Below are positions 35,877 to 45,149 of a stretch of 64,000 nucleotides of DNA, in pieces. The notes under the pieces are model-generated. The model ran no database searches. It was not told where the DNA came from and was given only the letters and a program-made list of their open reading frames with translations. This DNA is from Bradysia coprophila (lineage: Eukaryota > Arthropoda > Insecta > Diptera > Sciaridae). The translations under genes and the position numbers were made by a program. The stretch is from NCBI RefSeq assembly GCF_014529535.1, contig NW_023503807.1, positions 248,001-312,000 on the forward strand, in the 5' to 3' direction. Position 1 is the first letter of the stretch; every line of letters starts with the position of its first letter.

Positions 35877-37537
35877 TTAGTCGTCCTGTGATTTGTTTTT
35901 CTTCTTCTTCTTTTTCTTCTTCGATTCACCATTTTCGGTTCCATTTCCATTCTCCGTTGTGCCATTCAACTCCATGGTCGTGTCACCGTTCGTTTCATTC
36001 AAAACACTTCCATTTTGCGATTCGTCGAGTTTACGCTTCTTCTTTTTCTTCTTCTTCTCGGAAGTGGCTGGAGTCTCTTGAGCGACCAATTCCATTGCTT
36101 CTTTCATGACTTCAATGTTCTTACGCGGTGTTTCACCAGATTCATAGAATTTAAGGCGATCTTCGACTTGTTGTTTCAACGAATCACCGTAAATGTGTGT
36201 CGGTTGTTCTGTAACAGAGCAGGAGAAGGTTAAGAAAACTTTGCGAACAAAAATTCGGTTCTCAGGCACTTACCCAAAAAGCAATCGATTCTCGATGCAA
36301 TCGAACATTTGTTTGCCAAAAACCGAGAGATGCGGCCCTTGTTCTTCATACCAGCACGTCCAATGAACGACGAGTGATAAAGGAGACCATATTTCGGTGT
36401 GTTTGTACGGGCTTTTAATGCTCGGAATAAAGCTTTCTCAGCTCCCAAAATTTGTACGGTCGATGCTGGATACTTGGCCAGATTTGTCAAGCTACCAGCG
36501 TGTGAAATAAGTCTTGCACCCACTTGATCGCCGATTAAAACTTGCAAATTCGGAGCCACACTCTCCATTTTCTTGTGTAAATAAGTGGCCAAACGCTTAC
36601 GATATTCGGATAGTTTGACGACGCGCGTAGCAAACATTTCAATGTTTATCAAATCAATGGGCGATATGTCCATACCCATTGACATTTTCGATGCATCAAT
36701 GATAGCCTGAGCGGCCTGTGAATCCATCAAAATTTCTTCCAATTGCTCCACACTGTCGGCCGTCAATGATTTTCGATCTTTGATGTACTGTGCCACTTTG
36801 GCATATTTGTAGTTTTCGGTCACAATTTTGGCCAACTCTGGGAAATGGTACGAATACCATTCTCTTATGCGCATCGAAAACGTATTGACGTCTTTGTCCA
36901 GTTGGTCCAGCAATGCAATCGATTGGATGATCATGTTGTCCACACGATTCACGTTAAATTTGACTTTAGCACGACTATAACTGTGTCCCAAACCCAACTG
37001 AGCGACACCGGCACTGGTCGCTGTGAATCCTTTTACCAAATGATGGAAATGAAATCTAATGCCACGAATGATTTCGGGAACGTCACCCAAATAAGTTGTC
37101 TTGACGCCAAGCCGTTCTCCCAATGCGCTGCTCAATTTTGGATCGGCAACACCCAGCACACATTTTGATTTCGATGAAATGGCACCGTCCAGAAATACAG
37201 CCAAATCTTCTGGTACAATGCCTTCGGATATGGAATTGGCATTTTCCAATGCGGTGATGGCAGTCTTAAATGGAGCAAAACTGACCAGTTTCACCAATGA
37301 ATTAAAACGTGCCAGGTCGGTCACACATTCTTGTAGTTGCGGCAGTAACATCGACACTTCGTCGAATTCAGTCACTTTGAATAAGCCATAACCAGCAGCG
37401 TGTTCGTACAGAACAAACAGTTTAGGCTGAAAAGAATGTGGTTATGTTGAGTCAATTCAATTATCAGTATGGCTGTAGTTGGTAACAAAACCAATTTCCA
37501 CTGAAACTCGAAGTATAGCCGTAGCCGAACTTACCAT
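35877..37537 (-). CDS. Nop56: Nucleolar protein 56, box C/D snoRNP core protein
   Basis: Three coding exons (37537-37535, 37426-36274, 36208-35877) join to 495 aa, the family size. The first coding exon contributes only the ATG; its donor GTAAGT follows directly, and the protein continues [18 protein letters not shown], the canonical N-terminus. Order of parts: NOP5NT region, NOSIC region ([31 protein letters not shown]), Nop RNA/protein-binding domain ([40 protein letters not shown]), then a Lys-rich C-terminal tail with two poly-Lys tracts. Nop56 pairs with Nop58, fibrillarin and 15.5K in snoRNPs that direct rRNA 2'-O-methylation in the nucleolus. The tail is Asn/Thr/Glu-rich between the Lys tracts. 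Confidence 0.97.
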
Positions 37538-38238
37538 TTTGTTTTGTTGTCCTCCCAGTCAGATCGAAATTGATTCAAACAACTTGTAAGTTTTCAAGAG
37601 TCCAAAACACCATGCGTTTTTCACTTATCGCGTTAGACACGAACAACTCCACATTGAGTGGTGTATTTGTCAAGTGAAATGAAATGTCAAAGATACACGT
37701 GACCTACATGACATTTTCCCCACTTTCACCACTCGTTACAACCATAATCTACAACATTCTCACATCGGCATCTGCTACTACACTTTAATTCATTTAAAAT
37801 TGGCGCCATTTGAATGAAGTAATGGCGACTCTAGTGACGACAGCGACGACGAAAATAAAGAATGACACCAAATCTGCATCTTGTGGACCCATTCAGCAAA
37901 CTATGAAGATTTAATCGGTTAAACATCGAGTACTGGCTTACTGTTTGTATGTCTTAGAGAAATTATGGTTTCGACCTCGTCACCACAATTCTTGTCATCA
38001 CATTACACAGTTAAGAGGAAAATTGCAGAAAGAGAACCATGATATTGGGTTTTAAGGTATTGTCAAACGCTGAGGAAACAACGGGACCCGATCGAGGCCA
38101 CTTTGAGACTTTTGATTATGTGTGGCACTAAATGATTCGACTGTGTAGACTATCGTAAAAAAATGTTCAGTTTATTCCTCACTCCATATCGCAATTTCTG
38201 TAGCACAGAACTAAATTTGACATTCGCTTCAAACAAAC
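37538..38238. other. Nop56 promoter side and THOC7 3' flank
   Basis: 700 bp between two genes transcribed in the same (minus) direction. It should hold the Nop56 promoter/5' UTR and the THOC7 3' UTR. No further gene or repeat recognised. Confidence 0.45.
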
Positions 38239-38992
38239 TCATTCGGCTACATCCACCATTTCGACATCTTTCACCCCACCTCCATCCACCTCTTCATCCA
38301 TGAAATCGTCCAATTTATTTTGCAATTCTTGTATGGATCTCATCAACACAGAAAATTCATTTTTCCGCATTTCCATTTTCGCCTCCAGTTGGCGCCGTGT
38401 ATTTCCCAATTCGTTCAAGTCCTTCTTCAGCACCTCCAGTTTCTCGGTCGTCTTTCGTCTATCCGGCTGTTGGGAAATAATTTTCGCCAAAACATCGTAT
38501 TCCATTCGATTTTTGCGAATTTTTTTCGCCAACACCAACTTCTCCTTGCTCTCTTCGATCTGTTTTTTGGTCTGAATGATGGCCAAGTCGTATTCCGCTG
38601 ATACTTTTTCGTAATTTTTCTTCTCCTGCTTCATCATTTTGGACAAATAGTCGGACTTAACAACAGCGAACTCACACTGTGCCAGTTGACCCAACATTCG
38701 ATTAAAAGTCGGTTGACTGAAAAAAAAATAATTGTGTTTAGTTCATGCGGTCTCGTCGTGGCATTCTGAGAGGTGCCAATTTGCAACTTACTCATCTTCA
38801 GTTGTGTCGGTTGAGTTACACCATTTGGTGAACGTTTTAATGAGGACATTGATTCTTCGATCGTCCCCTGTGCCATCTCCGTCGATCAGCAGTCGTCGTT
38901 TGATAACCTCCTCTGGAAAAAAATTTATTATAGAAAAACGGAACTGTTTTTATGTAAACACAATGTATAAAAACGCATCTACCATCTGACAT
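38239..38992 (-). CDS. thoc7: THO complex subunit 7
   Basis: Three coding exons (38992-38983, 38912-38792, 38716-38239) join to 202 aa (human THOC7 204). The N-terminus MSDEEVIKRRLLIDGDGTGD and the segment FTKWCNS match THOC7. Then come FNRMLGQLAQCEFAVVKS and a long coiled coil (Lys/Glu heptads, about residues 70-185), ending in an acidic tail. THOC7 pairs with THOC5 in the THO part of TREX, coupling transcription to mRNA export in the nucleus. The first coding exon is ten bases (ATG TCA GAT G). Confidence 0.95.
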
Positions 38993-39607
38993 CTCTTAAT
39001 CTCTGACTGGTAATGTGTACACTCGTGATGAACAAATCTACTTTCAATTCAAAATTTTCTTGTTATGAAATAGGGAGATCGTGGAAATGTTTCTTTTTTC
39101 GTTTGTTTTGTTTGCAAATGCTGCTTGTGCGGTAGAAAGTACTGTCACTAATGTCACTTCAGACGCTGCGTTTCTACTACAACTTCGATATGGTGACATT
39201 TTCAGAACATACATACAAAATTGCTACAATCGTGGAGGCGGCAAAATTTGAATATTCGAACGTATGCATGTTCCATTTAGTAGTATAGAGTTAAAACTGG
39301 CAATGAAGACAGAAACAATTAGTCGTGCTAACAATGGATACGGAGGACATTGAACTTGACTCAGTAGTCACTAGTCAGTACCTAATGTAGATATGAATTT
39401 TCTCAATAATTGGGGGTTATTGTTGTGGAATCGTTTTTGAACGAGTGGTTCTGTTTTCCTATCTTAAATATAGGTTACCCTTAAATTTTAAGAATGAAGT
39501 CAAAGAAGAGAATTAAAAGTCTATACAAAAATCAGTTTTAAGCAGAACTATGAATTTATTTACAAACAAAATTTCGAAGTAGAACAAAAAAGTTATGGTC
39601 ATAAGGT
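38993..39607. other. THOC7 upstream region
   Basis: Non-coding; presumably contains the THOC7 promoter. No other feature seen. Confidence 0.4.
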
Positions 39608-39615
39608 GTTCCTGG

Positions 39616-39820
39616 CAATGAAAGTAAATTGATAGGTATGGCCAAACATTCAAATTTGTTCTAGCCGGAGCACATACGGATTTGCATGGCGCCACCTCAA
39701 ACGAACTCATTTGTAGTGCAAATTTTCACTAGAAATGAGTTCGTTTGAGGTGGCGTCATGCAAATCCGTATGTGCTCCGACTTGTACGGACTGGCCATAC
39801 CTACTTATCTACTTTCATTG
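39616..39820. mobile_element. hAT-type MITE with perfect 8-bp target duplication
   Basis: Ends are CAATGAAAGTA and TACTTTCATTG, fitting the hAT terminus pattern CA(A/G)NG. Flanked by identical GTTCCTGG at 39608-39615 and 39821-39828. Inner arms of about 75 bp (GGAGCACATACGGATTTGCA, CACCTCAAACGAACTCATTT) pair almost perfectly. Length 205 bp, non-coding. Confidence 0.85.
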
Positions 39821-39933
39821 GTTCCTGGAACATTGGAACAGTGGTTTTTAATGATCTCCAGAATGTACACTTTCGATCAAAATATAACGTCAGTAAGTTA
39901 TCCATTAAGTAGTGTGACAGGTTGAAATTGATG

Positions 39934-41024
39934 GATGTTCATCCTGCTTTGTGTGTGTTCAGGAAGTCATTGAGTAGTTGTAGATTCAGTTATTTGTTGC
40001 GTGCTTCTGAAGCTTATTTGTTGTCGGATAGTCTTAAGTCTGTTGACGAAATTTTTCGATCAACATTGGGGGGTTTGGGTGTCTGAAGAGTTGAAGAGCT
40101 ATCAATACTAGCGTATTTGTCTTCTATTTATTCTTCATCAAATTTATCTAATATGGTACTTCAGAAGTTTGGTCTAGAAATTATTGATGAAGAAATTTTA
40201 AAATTTATTTCTGAAATTCCAATTGAATTTATTCCAGAAAATGAAGTATTGAGAAAAGAACACAGAAATTGGGACTTACCTAAGATCAAGCATCAATTTA
40301 ATGAGATGTTCGAATCTGGTGATCTTAAGACTCGTGCAAGACTACTTGCGTCATCGACTAAAGAATCTTCAAAGTGGCTGCAAGTGGTTCCATCGAGTCA
40401 ATTGGGATTGTTACTGGATAATAACACCTCTAGAATTGCTGTTGGTCTTCGACTAGGTTCTCAATTATGCGAAGAACATAAATGTATTTGTGGTGAGATT
40501 GTTGCAAAAGATGGTTTACATGGTCTATCATGTGCTAAATGTGCAGAAGGAAAATCCGCTAGACATGACAGTATGAATGTGATTTTCTCTCATCGTTTTT
40601 CTAGTGCAGGTATTCCTAACATAATACAGCCACCTGGTATCTCACGAGATGATGGTAAAAGACCTGATGAAGTGAATTTGATACCATAGAGTCATGGTAG
40701 ATCATTGTTGTGGGATGTAACTGTGAGAGATACAATGGCTGCATCCTATATTACCGATTCATCAAAGAAAGCACGGTCAATTGCTGACAAAGCGGAGAGG
40801 CATCAACATAATCATTATATGAAATTAAAGCAAAATTATTTATTCACTCCGCTTGCTTTCGAGACGTTAGGTTGATGGGTCCTGAAACGAAGAAATTTGT
40901 GGACAAATTGGGATCAATAATGAAAAAGGCAACTGGTGAGGTTAGATCAAAGGACTATCTTTTGCAACGAATTTCAATCGCTATCCAACGTGGAACCGCT
41001 GCCTGTATTTCAGGGACACATTAG
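39934..41024 (+). pseudogene. Reverse-transcriptase-type retroelement ORF, C-terminal remnant
   Basis: Segments in shifting frames read continuously as the C-terminal region of a transposable-element RT protein: DVHPALCVFRKSLSSCRF (39934 on), a stop, then 40117-40689 with GLRLGSQLCEEHKCICG, GLHGLSCAKCAEGKSARHDS and PPGISRDDGKRPDEVNLIP. An in-frame TAG at 40687 follows, then LLWDVTVRDTMAASYI to FETLG, a frameshift near 40873, and GPETKKFVDKLG to RISIAIQRG. The pattern (CxCG, GLHGLSC, PPGxSRDDGKRPD, WDxTVxDT) matches C-termini of RT-containing ORFs known from insects and cnidarians; the exact clade is uncertain. The RT catalytic core is absent, and there are at least two stops and one frameshift. 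Confidence 0.8.
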
Positions 41025-41274
41025 GGAAAAGCAGGATAGATGATTTTGATTTATTGTAAATTTATTTATTTTTTTAGAAAAGATCGCTTACTGGCTGCGT
41101 CATTATTGTGAGCAGTCTTCTTTTGCGCCATTTAATATAAGTCCTTTATTTTGTAGAAAAAAAAATTAAGTAGTCATAGTGAATTTACACTCAATTCGAT
41201 GTTTTAAGAAGCAGTGGAATTTTTTCCATCTCAAAATTACTGAGTAAAAACATTTTTTTTTAAATTTAATAGAA

Positions 41275-42891
41275 ATGAGCACTCACGAACCAACTGAGGA
41301 AAATGCCAAACAGAAATCGGAAAAAGAATTTTTAACGCTTGCTGATAAGAAACCATCACTGACTAGGTTATCTGGAAATGAATCAATGTCCGCAAGGACT
41401 GTATCAACGCGTGAATTGTCTGATAACTTACAACGCACACGCGACGGAATGATAAATTTAATGCGAAAAAAACAGTTATACGCTGACGGGCTAGGACGAG
41501 AACGTATTAGCGAGGGCGATGATGAGGAGAATTTCGATATGCTTATTCGACGAAAGCGGCAAAGTAAAGATTCAACACGAACCAGAGGAGTCGATGGATC
41601 TTTCGATGATGTAGCGAAAGCGAAAAGGACTCTCCATCAACTGGAAGATTTTGACTCTGAAGAGTTCGCTAACAAAGGTGATCCGAATAGTCAAAGTAAT
41701 TTATTGAATCCGAAATTCCAATATGGTGGTGGCTCTACGGAAGGAATGTTTAAAGCTAAAAACTCTCAGGTGCGCTATTGCTTCTTTGGCAATTTAATTA
41801 AAAAATGTGTAGCCGAAATAACTTTAAGAAGAATCATTTTAATCGCAACAGAAACACTATTTGGGTTCTGACATGAGTTCCAATGGATTTTCGAAGCGAT
41901 TTGGGAAAATTTTCGACGACAACGACAAACGTTTCACGTCACAAAATCCGAAAAGTTCGTACCTGCTTGGGGTCGGTTGATTCATTCTCGAACATGTTTT
42001 TGATTGTTTATTTTGCAGAGGATGGTCCATTGAGCGCACGAATCTTCATTGATGCGTTTTTCCCGAGTCTTGAAGGTAACAGAATTTTCCCCGTGTTTAA
42101 TTATCGCTGCGCCGAGAAAATTCAAAGAGCAAACAATAATTTTACCGAAAGAAACAGAAAACGATTGAACAATCAATTAGCACCAGTTAGCAGCTCAACG
42201 ACTATGCAGGAAGTGGAAGATGTATGTTGAATCAACATTGTTGATAATATGTTGATGGTTTCAGAATTACAAAAAAATATTACAGGACTCTCGTGAGACC
42301 TCGATAGAACAACAAAAGGAAGATCTTCAGAAGGGTGAAAAAATTCTGAAAGTGAAAGAATATCAAAACAAAGAAGTGCATAAGAAAGGAGATGAATCGC
42401 AAAGGACTGAAGCGATTCGAGACCCTAATAAGGTTGAAGAAATGGAACAACAGGGAAAAGACGATAAAAAGCAAAAATTACACCAGAATGTCGAATCAAA
42501 GGAAGTCGTTCGAAAACATGATGTACAACAAGCCGAAGAATTGCATAAAGTTAAAGAAGTGGAGGAAACGCTGGTGTCGGAGACAAATTGTGATCGTAGG
42601 AATCGTACGAACGTTGTTGATCACTCTATGGTTGACAACGAAGAAAAGCAGTACGAAACAGCGGAACGCGCTCAACAGACTTTGTCCCAAAATCAATCTA
42701 AACGAGAAGAACCATCTGCAGCTGAAGAAGAACTTCTGCAGAAAGTATTACGTACTTTAATGGTGAATGAAGAATTAATCGACTTTTTTTGCGAAAAAGT
42801 AATAGCGAAAATTGCGGCAAGAAATGATTTTTGTGGTCCGAATTGTAAGGGAATATGTGGAGGATTGAACGATCCACAAAAAGCAAATTGA
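41275..42891 (+). CDS. Uncharacterised Lys/Glu-rich protein with an ARMC9-tail-like motif
   Basis: Four exons (41275-41769, 41852-41971, 42021-42221, 42286-42891) join to 473 aa with all introns phase 0. I do not recognise the family. Exon 1 is charged (SMSARTVSTRELSDNLQRTR). Exon 3 encodes ARIFIDAFFPSLEGNRIFPV followed by FNYRCAEKIQ, which aligns with TRVFIEHLNCFLPNIENNRI..CADKI in the tail of the ARMC9-like gene (exon 3068-2836). Exon 4 is a long charged, probably coiled-coil or disordered stretch, ending in a short hydrophobic/acidic helix (EELLQKVLRTLMVNEELIDF) and a Cys cluster (CGPNCKGIC). The exon 2/3 junction (donor GGG|GTCGGT, acceptor GCAGAG|GAT) is chosen by frame. It may be a partial paralog of the ARMC9-like tail. 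Confidence 0.7.
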
Positions 42892-43009
42892 ACGACTCTC
42901 GATTAAAATGTTTAAGTTTACTGGTTTGCCGAAATTTTTCTTCTTCAATGTTTTATGGGATGTTCGGAACCGATTTTTCAATGTATGAGAAATATCTGCG
43001 AAAAAATCC

Positions 43010-44456
43010 CATGTGAGGGATTCTTTTGAAAAACAGCCTACCGAAATCGGACGCATTTTCTATTGGAATTTTTTATATATACCTAGAAAGGACTTCGACC
43101 CTAGAAGCCAAAACCACTTTCAAAAAAATTCTTCGAAGCTTGTGTGGCTGGTGAAAGGTGAGCAAAAACCGAAAAATTGCAATTTTCTTACAAAAATTCT
43201 CCAGTTACGTTACACGAGCCCGACAGGGTCGTGTGGGGTGTCAATAGAAAGGTAATCACATGTACTATTGAGCCGAATAGGGACTTGATGGTTTTAAAAT
43301 CCATCCACACTGAAATATGTGGGGTAATTTGAGAGGTAATTTTATGTGCCAAATAGCCAAATAGGGACTTATGGCGTTTGGATGAATTTGCGATGAAATA
43401 GAAATGTTTAAGTGCCCATATTTCATCGCATTGTTCAAATGTTACAATTTTGCATCCTACGCGCAAAAGTCCATGTTCAAATGTTAGAATTTTCGTACTA
43501 CGCGCAAAAGTCCATGTTCAAATGTTACAGTTTTGCATCCTACGCGCAAAAGTCCATGTTCAAATGTTAGAATTTTCGTACTACGCGCAAAAGTCCATGT
43601 TCAAATGTTACAATTTTGCATTCATTTGAACATGGACTTTTGCGCGTAGAATGCAAAATTGTAACATTTGAACATGGACATTTGCGCGTAGTACGAAAAT
43701 TCTAACATTTGAACATGGACTTTTGCGCGTAGAATGCAAAATTGTAACATTTGAACATCGACTTTTGCGCGTAGTACGAAAATTCTAACACTTGAACATG
43801 GACTTTTGCGCGTAGCATTCTACGTTGTAACATTTCAGATGGACTTTTGCGCGTAGTACGAAAATTGTTACATTTCAGATGGACTTTTGCGCGTAACAAA
43901 CCACATAAAACCCTATTTGGCCCAAAAAGCTCATACCTTTCAAATGATACCACACACGACCATGTACGTTTTGTGTACCTCGAGAATTTCTGTAAGTTTT
44001 CTGTGAAAACTTCAACTGCACATATTTCAGTGTCGATGAATTTTAAAACCATCAATTCCCTATTCGGCTCAATAGTACATGTGATTACCTTTCTAATGAC
44101 ACCCCACACGACCCTGTACGGCTCGTGTAACTGGAGAAATTTTTGTAAGAAAATTGCAATTTTTCGGTCTTTGCTCACCTTTCACCAGCCACACAAGCTT
44201 CGAAGAATTTTTTTTGAAAGTGGTTTTGGCTTCTAGGGTCGAATACCTTTCTAGGCAGAAGAAGAATAATTTATTTTAACAATAAATGTGCTGCCCAATT
44301 AAATTAGGTTGCTTTACTACACAGCATATCGATCGATCAAAAGATATTATAATTAATAACAATATGTTGAATTTAGAGTTTTAGTTTGAAATTAAAAAAT
44401 TCCAATAGAAAATGCGTCCGATTTCGGTAGACTGTTTTTCAGAAGAATCCCTCATG
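43010..44456. mobile_element. Foldback-like element with tandem-repeat arms, 1.45 kb
   Basis: Outer ends CATGTGAGGGATTCTTTTGA and its inverse (ending CTCATG at 44456) pair, followed inward by AAATCGGACGCATTTTCTAT, AAGCTTGTGTGGCTGGTGAA and GGTAATCACATGTACTATTG, all mirrored. The core (43433-43900) is a 42-bp tandem repeat (ATGTTCAAATGTTA, TACGCGCAAAAGTCC) that itself flips orientation near 43620. The architecture matches the 13.5-kb element on a smaller scale; the sequence is unrelated. The right arm carries extra DNA (about 44257-44390). Confidence 0.78.
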
Positions 44457-44667
44457 TAGAAGGAAATTCATTTTTCTGTGATCGAGTACAACAACGCAGC
44501 GATTGTGAGAACTATTTTTCCTTTTACAAAAAAGTAACAGATAATCTCAAGTTAACTAGGAAACTTTTTTCGTAGCTTTTTTTCGCAGATACTTCACAGC
44601 CCAAAACCTTTCAATACTCGCCCAGGCCAAACTGCCGATTTAGATAGCAAATGTAAAACTCCAACTA

Positions 44668-44821
44668 AGGCCGAAGACACACGAACAATTTTGCGTTGAT
44701 AGGATCGACAATTATGCTGCGTTTTCCATTGTATAGCCCGTGGTGAATATCCGATTACAATGGAAAACGCAACATAATTGTCGATCCCATCAACGCAAAA
44801 TTGCTCGTGTGTCTTCGGCCT
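44668..44821. mobile_element. Palindromic MITE, AGGCCGAAGACACACGA termini
   Basis: AGGCCGAAGACACACGAACA, TTGCGTTGAT, CGACAATTATG and CGTTTTCCATTGTA are mirrored by TACAATGGAAAACG...TCGTGTGTCTTCGGCCT. About 65-bp stems, 154 bp in all. The minus-strand ORF across it is an artefact of the MITE. Confidence 0.8.
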
Positions 44822-45010
44822 AAGCGATTTTAACATTAACATCGAGCCTAATTTCAACGTTGGTTGAAACAGCCATAACCAAATTGCTATACAAGCTGCA
44901 ACGTAATGTAGATTCATTTTATTCTTTAAATAATTTAACTTAACAGAATTTTCAAATGACAAAATTGGTTTTGTGTTAATTATATGTAGATGTGAATTTA
45001 CGGCAAATAT

Positions 45011-45139
45011 TAAGTGTCCATTCCATTCAACAAAAAGCACTCCGTGAGAGAGCCGTCAAATAAACAAAGAAAAAATTGAAAAAATTCAATTTTGTCTCTC
45101 ATACGGAGTACTTTTTTGGTAAGAGGAAAGTAGACATTA
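45011..45139. mobile_element. MITE with AAAGTACTCCGTG termini, copy 2
   Basis: CATTCAACAAAAAGCACTCC and GGAGTACTTTTTTGGTAAGA form the inverted ends; related to 10981-11117. It lies about 10 bp beyond the stop codon of the membrane-protein gene. Confidence 0.65.
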
Positions 45140-45149
45140 CTTTTACGCT

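Noticed and set aside
35888-36233. Plus-strand ORFs rich in Phe/Ser
   Set aside because: Antisense shadows of the poly-Lys tail of Nop56.
37427-37534. Intronic box C/D snoRNA in Nop56, as in vertebrates
   Set aside because: The 108-nt intron has no convincing RTGATGA/CTGA box pair.
44594-45040. 148-codon minus-strand ORF
   Set aside because: Runs through the palindromic MITE at 44668-44821; no family features outside it.
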